From positions 1 to 38,392 of the forward strand of contig JAJFFB010000028.1 in assembly GCA_021776925.1 (NCBI GenBank): 38,392 nucleotides of DNA, in the 5' to 3' direction. This stretch comes from Planctomycetota bacterium (GTDB taxonomy: Bacteria > Planctomycetota > UBA1135). The notes beneath the pieces were generated by a model that saw only the letters and a list, made by a program, of their open reading frames with translations, did no database searches and was not told the DNA's origin. A program made the position numbers and the translations under genes. How positions within the stretch are numbered: the stretch's first letter is position 1; the number at the start of each line of letters is the position of its first letter. Positions 33,010-38,392 of this stretch are shown in pieces.

Positions 33010-34035
33010 TTACCGGGCTTGCACGTCCATGCCCAGATCGGCGACCTCGCCGGCCTCGAGGCGAGCCCAGCCCAGCCCGGCCACCATCACCGCGTTGTCG
33101 GTGCAGAAATCGGGCGGTGCGAAGGTGGCGACCACCCCCGGGCGTGCGCACGCGCGTTCCATCATCAGGCGCAGGCGGCGGTTGCGCGCCACGCCGCCGC
33201 CGATCAACAGGCGCGGGATGCCGGTCACCGCGCTGGCCCGCAGACATTTGCGCACCAGGGTGTCCATCACCGCCTGCTCGAAGCTGGCGGCCATGGCGGT
33301 GCGGTCCGAGGCTTCCTCCAAAGTCGCATCCTGACGCTTTCCGCCCGGCCCCTTGAGCTTGTACAGCAGCGCGGTTTTCATGCCGGAAAAGGAGAAATCG
33401 AGCGAATCCGGCCCCAGCATCGGCCGCTTGAAGGCGTAGCGCTGGGCGTCGCCGTCGCGCCCCTCGGCCTCGATCGCCGGGCCGCCGGGATAGGCCAGAT
33501 CGAGCATCATCGCGGCCTTGTCCAGAGCTTCGCCGGCGGCGTCGTCGAGAGTGCTGCCGAGGAGGTTGTGGTCGAGCGGCGAAGTGGTGCGGTAGAGCGC
33601 GGTGTGGCCGCCGGAAACCACCAGGGTGAGGTAGGGGAAATGCCACTCGGGCAGGGCCATCAAGGCGGCGTAGATATGCGCTTCGATGTGATGCACCGGC
33701 ACCAGGGGCAGCTCCCACGCCCACGCCAGGGCCTTGGCCGCGGTGGCGCCGATCAGCAAGGAACCGAGCAGGCCCGGCCGGCTGGTCACCGCGATCGCCG
33801 CGAGGTCGCCGGCCGTGGCCCCCGAGTCGTGCAGCGCGCGCTCGATGGTCGGCCGGATTTCGCGCAGATGGCTGCGCCCGGCGAGTTCCGGCACCACCCC
33901 CCCCCAATCGGCGTGTTGCAGCGCCTGGCTGTGCACCACGCTCGACAGGACTTCGCGCCCGCCAGCGACCACCGCCACCGCGGTTTCGTCGCAGGAGCTC
34001 TCGATGCCGAGGACCAGGCGCGAGGAGTCAGCCAC
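33010..34035 (-). CDS. tsaD: tRNA N6-adenosine threonylcarbamoyltransferase TsaD
   Basis: The 341-residue protein transfers the threonylcarbamoyl group to A37 of tRNAs that read ANN codons, together with TsaB and TsaE. It shows the family start LGIESSCDETAVAV, the metal-binding HHIEAH (His116, His120), VVSGGHTAL, the SFSGMKTALL block and the closing CTDNAVMVAGLG. The start is GTG 34035, which begins the conserved sequence; upstream in-frame codons run into the S41 protease gene. TATAGA ends 7 bases before the GTG. TsaB and TsaE are not in the window. Confidence 0.94.
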   Translation of the reverse strand: MADSSRLVLGIESSCDETAVAVVAGGREVLSSVVHSQALQHADWGGVVPELAGRSHLREIRPTIERALHDSGATAGDLAAIAVTSRPGLLGSLLIGATAAKALAWAWELPLVPVHHIEAHIYAALMALPEWHFPYLTLVVSGGHTALYRTTSPLDHNLLGSTLDDAAGEALDKAAMMLDLAYPGGPAIEAEGRDGDAQRYAFKRPMLGPDSLDFSFSGMKTALLYKLKGPGGKRQDATLEEASDRTAMAASFEQAVMDTLVRKCLRASAVTGIPRLLIGGGVARNRRLRLMMERACARPGVVATFAPPDFCTDNAVMVAGLGWARLEAGEVADLGMDVQAR

Positions 34036-34042
34036 GTGATTC

Positions 34043-34048
34043 TCTATA
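34043..34048 (-). promoter_or_regulatory. -10-like TATAGA for tsaD, near-leaderless
   Basis: On the minus strand TATAGA ends 7 bases before the GTG of tsaD and overlaps the last codons of the S41 protease gene. No -35 match is seen, so tsaD may also be cotranscribed with the protease. Confidence 0.35.
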
Positions 34049-35357
34049 CGGTCTGGGCCAGGACCAGGGCATCCACGGCGGCATCGAGCGCCTCGTCGGG
34101 CGGACTCTGCAACTCGGCCAGGAAGGGGAACAGCTCGAACACGCGCGCCCGATAGCGCAAGGGGGGGGCCTGGTAGCGCAGCCATTCGGCCAGCGCGCGA
34201 CGGTGGATGGGCGGTGGCAGCGGGGTGGGCAGATCGGGTTCCAGGCCACCGGGAAAGTCGGGATGGATCGAGCCCTCGATCACGCGTCCGGCCGGGGTGA
34301 TGTAGTAGCCGGCGGTGAACTTGATGCGAAAATCGCCATCCTTGTAGTACTGGACCTGCTGGTAGACGCCCTTGCCGTAGCTGCGCTGGCCGACCAGCAC
34401 CGCCGCGCCGTAATCGCGCAGCGCGCCGGCCAGGACTTCGGACCCGGAAGCCGACAGATCGTTCATCAGGATCGCCAGCGGCAGGTTGCGCACCTTGTTG
34501 TCCTTGGCGTTGGCCTTGCGGATGCGGCGCGTCTGGCGGCGGCCCTCAAGGGTGCATACCAGACCACCCTTGAGAAAACGTGAACTGCAGGCCACCGCCG
34601 CTTCCAGCAGGCCGCCGCGATTGAAGCGCAGGTCGAGGACCAGACCGCGCATGCCCTGCGCCAGCAACAGGTCGAGCGCGGCGTCGAGCTCGGCGGCGGT
34701 GATGGCGGCGAAGGAACGGATGTGGATGCGCCCGATGCCGCGTTCGGGATCGATCATCTCGACCTTGCCGACGGTGCCGGTGGGCACCGCCTGCCGGGGG
34801 ATGTCAACCTCGTAGATGCTCGCCTGCGCGCTTTCGCCGCGGCGCAGCTGCAAGTGGACCAGGGTGCCTACCTCACCCTTGATGCGGTCGACCATCGCGG
34901 TACGCAGCATGGTGGTGACGTCGACGCCGTCGACCGCCAGGATCACGTCGCCCGGTTCGATGCCGGCGGCTTCGGCCGGCCCTTCCGGCTGCGGATAGCG
35001 CACCACCCCGCCGTCGGCCAGCTGGATGCCGACGCCGATCAGCTGGCCGCTGGAATCTTCGCCGTAGGCGATCAGATCCTCGGGCCCGACGAAGGCGCAA
35101 TACGGATCCTGCAGGCCGTCGATCATGCCGCTGACGGCGGCGTGGAGCATGGCCTGGCTGCCCGGAGGGTTGACGTAGTCCTCGACCAGGTTGCGGTGCA
35201 CGGTGGTCAGCATCTGCTCCTCAGGATCGGCCATCGAACGCGACAACAACGGTCCGAACAGCAGCTGGGAAAGGACCACCCCGAGCCCAGCCAGCAGGGC
35301 CCCGGCGAGGATGCCGGCGGCGAAGCCTGAATTTGGTGTTTTGCTGGTGCGGGACAT
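34044..35357 (-). CDS. S41 family carboxy-terminal processing protease
   Basis: The 437-residue protein has an N-terminal signal anchor (about residues 11-33), a PDZ domain (about 105-175, with GDVILAVDG) and an S41 catalytic domain. The Ser-Lys dyad is Ser304 (LSASGSEV) and Lys329 (SYGKGVYQQ), 25 residues apart as in Prc/CtpA. The catalytic domain block LRFNRGGLLEAA has Arg where Pro is usual. Such proteases degrade or process periplasmic proteins at their C-termini. The last 60 residues are an extra helical tail. It diverges from the transglutaminase-like gene with only 42 bases between start codons. Confidence 0.9.
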   Translation of the reverse strand: MSRTSKTPNSGFAAGILAGALLAGLGVVLSQLLFGPLLSRSMADPEEQMLTTVHRNLVEDYVNPPGSQAMLHAAVSGMIDGLQDPYCAFVGPEDLIAYGEDSSGQLIGVGIQLADGGVVRYPQPEGPAEAAGIEPGDVILAVDGVDVTTMLRTAMVDRIKGEVGTLVHLQLRRGESAQASIYEVDIPRQAVPTGTVGKVEMIDPERGIGRIHIRSFAAITAAELDAALDLLLAQGMRGLVLDLRFNRGGLLEAAVACSSRFLKGGLVCTLEGRRQTRRIRKANAKDNKVRNLPLAILMNDLSASGSEVLAGALRDYGAAVLVGQRSYGKGVYQQVQYYKDGDFRIKFTAGYYITPAGRVIEGSIHPDFPGGLEPDLPTPLPPPIHRRALAEWLRYQAPPLRYRARVFELFPFLAELQSPPDEALDAAVDALVLAQTV

Positions 35358-35363
35358 TTCCCG

Positions 35364-35391
35364 ATTCTACTCGCCGACGGCGGAAGATAGT
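35364..35391. promoter_or_regulatory. Back-to-back overlapping promoters of the S41 and transglutaminase-like genes
   Basis: On the minus strand TAGAAT (35369-35364) ends 6 bases before the protease ATG. On the plus strand GATAGT (35386-35391) ends 8 bases before the lipoprotein ATG. With 17-base spacers each -35 position falls on the -10 of the other promoter. Both mRNAs would be leaderless, and the two promoters could hardly be occupied together. Confidence 0.45.
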
Positions 35392-35399
35392 CTGCAGCC

Positions 35400-36398
35400 A
35401 TGGCACCGCGCTACAGCCTTCGTTCCGGCCTGTGCTCCGTCCTGGCAGCCGCTCTGCTGTGCAGCATTCCAGCGTGCGCCGGCCTGCTGGGTTCCGACCT
35501 GCAGGCCTCGCTGTCGAGCAGCCGCCGCTTCGAATTGGAACTGGAAGTCACCCTGCCCGACAACATCGACGTCGCCGCCGGCCCGGTGCGCGTGTGGGTG
35601 CCGGTGCCGGTCAGCGACCACGCCCAGGAGGTTGATCTGCTGCAGGCACCGCAGCGGGTGCGCTGGAGCCCCCCTGATCGCTACGGCAACCGCTTCGCCT
35701 ATCTGCTCTGGGACGGCCTTGGCGCGCGCAGTCTGCGTTTCGTCTACCGCATCCACCGCCATCAGGACGATGGCGGCATGGATCCGGGCGACCGCACGAT
35801 GACCCGCGCCGAGGCCTATCTGGTCTACCTGGCCGACGAAATGCTGGTGCCCAGCAGCGGGCCGGCCGCCGAGATCGCCTACCAAGAAATGGAGAAGGTC
35901 GGGCGTGATCAGCTGCCGGGCGCGGTCTACCGCCGGGTCCTGCAGGAGATGGACTATTCCACCGAAGGCGAGGGCTGGGGCCACGGTTCGGCCGATTGGG
36001 CGGCACAGCATCAAAGCGGCGACAGCACCGATTTCGTGGCCTATTTCACCTCCGCGCTGCGCAGCCAGGATTTTGCCGTGCGCTCGCAGATGGGCTATCT
36101 GCTGCCGCACCATCAAAAGGCCGGCGAGATCACCCGCACTCACAGCTGGGCGCACTGGTTCCGTGACGAGCACGGCTGGCAGCCGGTCGATCTGCTCGAG
36201 GGCGAACTCGACGCCGGCCGCGTCGACTATTTCGCCGAGCACCTCGGCAGCAACCGGGTCGGGCTGAGCTGCGGGCGCGACCTGATCCTGGATCCGCCGC
36301 AGAGCGGCGATGCGCTGAACTTCTTCGTCCGCGCCTACGCCGAGCAGGGTGGCGGCGAGGTGACCGTAGTCACGCGGCTACGCTACCGGGACCTCTGA
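35400..36398 (+). CDS. Transglutaminase-like lipoprotein with Cys-to-Ser active site
   Basis: A signal sequence with a possible lipobox (IPAC, Cys26) is followed by a beta-rich region (about 42-120) and a transglutaminase-like domain (about 170-270). The domain shows GDSTDFVAYFTSALRSQDF (about 207-224), HSWAHWFRDEHGW with His248, and PVDLLEG with Asp264. Active family members have Cys in the GxC-x-D position, but here it is Ser209. His and Asp are kept. The protein is therefore probably not a thiol enzyme; it may use Ser or only bind. It should sit in the periplasm next to the divergently encoded S41 protease, which suggests a shared role in envelope protein processing, by inference. Confidence 0.72.
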   Translation: MAPRYSLRSGLCSVLAAALLCSIPACAGLLGSDLQASLSSSRRFELELEVTLPDNIDVAAGPVRVWVPVPVSDHAQEVDLLQAPQRVRWSPPDRYGNRFAYLLWDGLGARSLRFVYRIHRHQDDGGMDPGDRTMTRAEAYLVYLADEMLVPSSGPAAEIAYQEMEKVGRDQLPGAVYRRVLQEMDYSTEGEGWGHGSADWAAQHQSGDSTDFVAYFTSALRSQDFAVRSQMGYLLPHHQKAGEITRTHSWAHWFRDEHGWQPVDLLEGELDAGRVDYFAEHLGSNRVGLSCGRDLILDPPQSGDALNFFVRAYAEQGGGEVTVVTRLRYRDL

Positions 36399-36556
36399 TC
36401 CGCCATACGCAGGCCGGCAAGGCGGCTGGACCGTGGCGGCCAGGCAGGCGACCGCGCCGCTGGGCAGTGGCGGCAATGAAAACGCGGGCGACCGCGCCGA
36501 AACGCAGCCACCCGCAGAGAATCACAACCACTTCTCTATCACCCCAAAAAGGGGGA

Positions 36557-36600
36557 GAGGCCATAGGCCTCAGCAGGAAGAATGCCCGACAAATGCGGGC
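36557..36600. other. Two small hairpins in the gap before the transketolase terminator
   Basis: GAGGCC/GGCCTC pairs perfectly around a 3-base loop (36557-36571), and GCCCG/CGGGC around 7 bases (36584-36600). They lie between the convergent ends of the lipoprotein and transketolase genes. The first may end plus-strand transcription though it lacks a T-tract. The rest of 36399-36607 shows no gene that I can support. Confidence 0.35.
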
Positions 36601-36607
36601 TTCGCCG

Positions 36608-36641
36608 AAAAAAAACCGATTTCCTTGAGGAGCCTCAGGAA
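36608..36641 (-). terminator. Intrinsic terminator of the transketolase operon
   Basis: On the minus strand an 8-bp stem with one bulged A (36641-36621, loop GCTC) is followed within six bases by eight T residues (36615-36608). The stem overlaps the stop codon of the N-terminal subunit gene. It is the only clear stem plus T-tract in the window. Confidence 0.7.
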
Positions 36642-37546
36642 TCCTCCCACAGGGAGGGGTTTAGGTGGTCCAAATCCTCGGGATTGGGGTCCCCGAGTTC
36701 GGCTAGCGCGGCGCGCGCCTCGGCGTCGTCCGGTGCCTTGCCATGGAAATCGGAGCGGTCCTCCATGAAAGATACGCCCTTGCCGATCAGCGTGCGGCAG
36801 GCGAGCAACGATGGCCGCTGTGTTTCGTCACGGGCAGCGGCAAGCGCTGCGATCAGCGCTTCGACGTCGTGGCCGTCGACCTCCTGCACGTGCCAGCCGA
36901 AGGCTGCGTACTTGGCGCCGAGGTCGCCGGTATCCATGACTTCCTCGCAGCGGCCGTCGATCTGGATGCCGTTCCAGTCCAGCAGCAAGGTGAGATTGCC
37001 GAGCCGGCGGTGCACCGCCGCGGTGGCGTTTTCCCACGGCTGGCCTTCCTGGCTCTCGCCGTCGGAACTGATCGCGTAGATGCGCGCCGGGCTGCCATCG
37101 ATACGCGCTCCCAAGGCCATGCCGCCGGCGACGCTGACGCCGGTGCCGAGGCTGCCGGTGCTCATTTCGATTCCCGGCAGATGGCCGAAGTGGGGGTGGC
37201 CCTGCAGTCGCGAACCGAATTTGCGGAAGCGCGCCAGTTCGGACACCGGGAAGTAGCCGCGCCGCGCGAGCACGCTGTACAGCCCGGCGCAGCAGTGGCC
37301 ATTGGAAAGCACCAGGCGGTCGCGCTGCGCATGTTCGGCGCACGCCGGGTCCGCGGCCATCTCATGGAAGTAGAGCACCGTCAGCATTTCGGCCAGGCCG
37401 AGCGGGCCGCCGGGGTGACCGCAGCCGGCGGCGTGGACCATGCGGATCACGTCGCGGCGCAGACGGTTGGCGGTGCTGCGCAGCTGTTCCGTATCGGTGG
37501 CCAGGGGCTGCGGACGGGATTGGGCGATCGAGGTGCTTGGATTCAT
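36635..37546 (-). CDS. Transketolase, N-terminal subunit
   Basis: The 303-residue protein corresponds to the first third of a full transketolase, the thiamine diphosphate-binding domain. It has GHPGGPLGLAEMLTVLYF, the SNGHCCAGLYSVLA block, the metal and cofactor motif SDGESQEGQPWENA and DWNGIQIDG. Combined with the C-terminal subunit it should transfer two-carbon units in the pentose phosphate pathway in the cytoplasm. Its ATG overlaps the stop of the C-subunit gene as ATGA, so it is the second gene of the pair; in most split transketolases the N-terminal subunit comes first. An intrinsic terminator closes the operon. Confidence 0.9.
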   Translation of the reverse strand: MNPSTSIAQSRPQPLATDTEQLRSTANRLRRDVIRMVHAAGCGHPGGPLGLAEMLTVLYFHEMAADPACAEHAQRDRLVLSNGHCCAGLYSVLARRGYFPVSELARFRKFGSRLQGHPHFGHLPGIEMSTGSLGTGVSVAGGMALGARIDGSPARIYAISSDGESQEGQPWENATAAVHRRLGNLTLLLDWNGIQIDGRCEEVMDTGDLGAKYAAFGWHVQEVDGHDVEALIAALAAARDETQRPSLLACRTLIGKGVSFMEDRSDFHGKAPDDAEARAALAELGDPNPEDLDHLNPSLWEDS

Positions 37547-38392
37547 GACGAGGAGGCGAGGAAGTCGCGGGCGACCTGGGCGATGCCGGGTCCGTCAAGG
37601 AGGTATTCGCGCAACAGGTCTGCCGCCGGTCCGGTCTGGCCGAAACGACCTCCGACGCCGTGCAGGCGCAAGGGAACCGCCACGCCCATGTGCGCCAGGG
37701 TCGAAGCCACCGCCTCGCCGAGGCCGCCGATGACCTGGTGTTCTTCCACGCTGAGGACGCGCCCGCAGCTGCGCGCCACCGCGGCCAGCGCCTCGGCGTC
37801 GAGGGGTTTCACCGTGGCGCAGTTGAGCACGCTGCAGGAGATGCCTTCGGCCGCCAGGAGGTCGGCCGCCTGCAGGCACTGCCAGACCTCGACGCCGCAG
37901 GTGACCAGCGCCAGATCACTGCCCTCGCGCAACAACGTCGCCTTGCCCAATTCAAAGGGTGGCTGTTCTTCCATCACCGGAGTCGCCGCGCGCGACACGC
38001 GCAGATAACACGGCCCGGGCAGGTCGGCCAGTGCGGCCACCGCCGCCTCGGTCTGCAGAGAATCTGCGGGCACCACCACCTTCATGTTCGGCAGCACGCG
38101 CATCAGTGCGATGTCTTCCAGCATCTGGTGCGAAGCGCCGTCTTCGCCGACGGTCAGTCCGGCGTGGCTGGCAACGATCTTGACGTTGAGGTCGGGAACG
38201 CAGATCGACTGACGGATCGGCTCCCAGGCCTTGCCGGCGGCGAACATGGCGAAGGAGGAAAAGAACACCAGCTTGCCCGACAACGCCAATCCGGCGGCAT
38301 AGCCGGCCATGTTCATCTCCGCCACGCCCATGTTGAAGAAGCGTTCGGGGAAGGACTTGGCGAACACCCCGGTCTTGGTGCTGCCGGAGAGA
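37543..38392 (-). CDS. Transketolase, C-terminal subunit, 5'-truncated
   Basis: The frame is open to the window edge and reads LSGSTKTGVFAK at the beginning, which is internal family sequence, so the first 40 or so residues lie outside. The pyrimidine-binding domain shows FPERFFNMGVAEMNM with the catalytic Glu, then HAGLTVGEDGASHQMLEDIALMR, and the C-terminal domain has GVEVWQCLQAADLLAAEGI and a closing EEHQVIGGLGEAV. It partners with the N-terminal subunit encoded directly downstream and coupled by ATGA. Confidence 0.9.
   Translation of the reverse strand, partial: LSGSTKTGVFAKSFPERFFNMGVAEMNMAGYAAGLALSGKLVFFSSFAMFAAGKAWEPIRQSICVPDLNVKIVASHAGLTVGEDGASHQMLEDIALMRVLPNMKVVVPADSLQTEAAVAALADLPGPCYLRVSRAATPVMEEQPPFELGKATLLREGSDLALVTCGVEVWQCLQAADLLAAEGISCSVLNCATVKPLDAEALAAVARSCGRVLSVEEHQVIGGLGEAVASTLAHMGVAVPLRLHGVGGRFGQTGPAADLLREYLLDGPGIAQVARDFLASSS

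Overview
The window is a high-GC bacterial chromosome segment with about 33 protein genes packed on both strands, one tRNA and only short intergenic gaps (none reaches 300 bases). The cell is a diderm with lipopolysaccharide: it has the LptF/LptG export permeases, a YdiY-like (DUF481) outer-membrane beta-barrel protein and lipoproteins. It uses GTG and TTG starts freely, joins operon genes by ATGA overlaps, and often places a -10-like hexamer 5 to 9 bases before the start codon, which suggests leaderless mRNAs. The gene set (split transketolase, tandem acyl-CoA dehydrogenases, secreted HEAT-repeat and Asp-box proteins) would suit Acidobacteriota, Planctomycetota, Myxococcota or a related lineage. 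The phylum cannot be fixed from this window alone. I saw no insertion sequence, prophage, CRISPR array or rRNA.

Left part (1-8356). A universal stress protein fragment and a DEDDy exonuclease are followed by an unrecognised ORF. A protein with two kinase-like domains of the InaA/Kdo-WaaP type follows on the minus strand, divergent from lptF-lptG. The 234-base gap between the kinase gene and lptF holds a perfect 26-base palindrome and three copies of a 14-base motif. The lptF-lptG junction carries a duplicated 12-mer that frames a ten-codon mini-ORF. Then come a TPR lipoprotein, tRNA-Ala(CGC) and an omega-amidase-like nitrilase.

Central part (8368-19585). A membrane-anchored phosphodiesterase of the alkaline phosphatase superfamily precedes a butanoyl-CoA/beta-oxidation block: thiolase, 3-hydroxybutyryl-CoA dehydrogenase, a DUF3050 protein, two acyl-CoA dehydrogenases and a metallo-beta-lactamase-fold hydrolase. 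Enoyl-CoA hydratase and electron-transfer flavoprotein genes are not in the window. A large secreted Asp-box (BNR) repeat protein with its own promoter ends the block.

Right part (19575-38392). A minus-strand operon encodes a THUMP-like methyltransferase, a peptide-binding protein and DppB/DppC-type permeases, without the ATPases. The DUF481 protein diverges from a plus-strand operon of PepP and an NatA/NatB-type ABC-2 transporter. A minus-strand series follows (in transcription order): S41 protease, tsaD, a HEAT-repeat protein, carA and an acidic HEAT-repeat protein. The S41 gene shares a 42-base divergent promoter region with a transglutaminase-like lipoprotein whose catalytic Cys is replaced by Ser. 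The window ends in a split transketolase with the C-terminal subunit gene placed first and a clear intrinsic terminator behind it.
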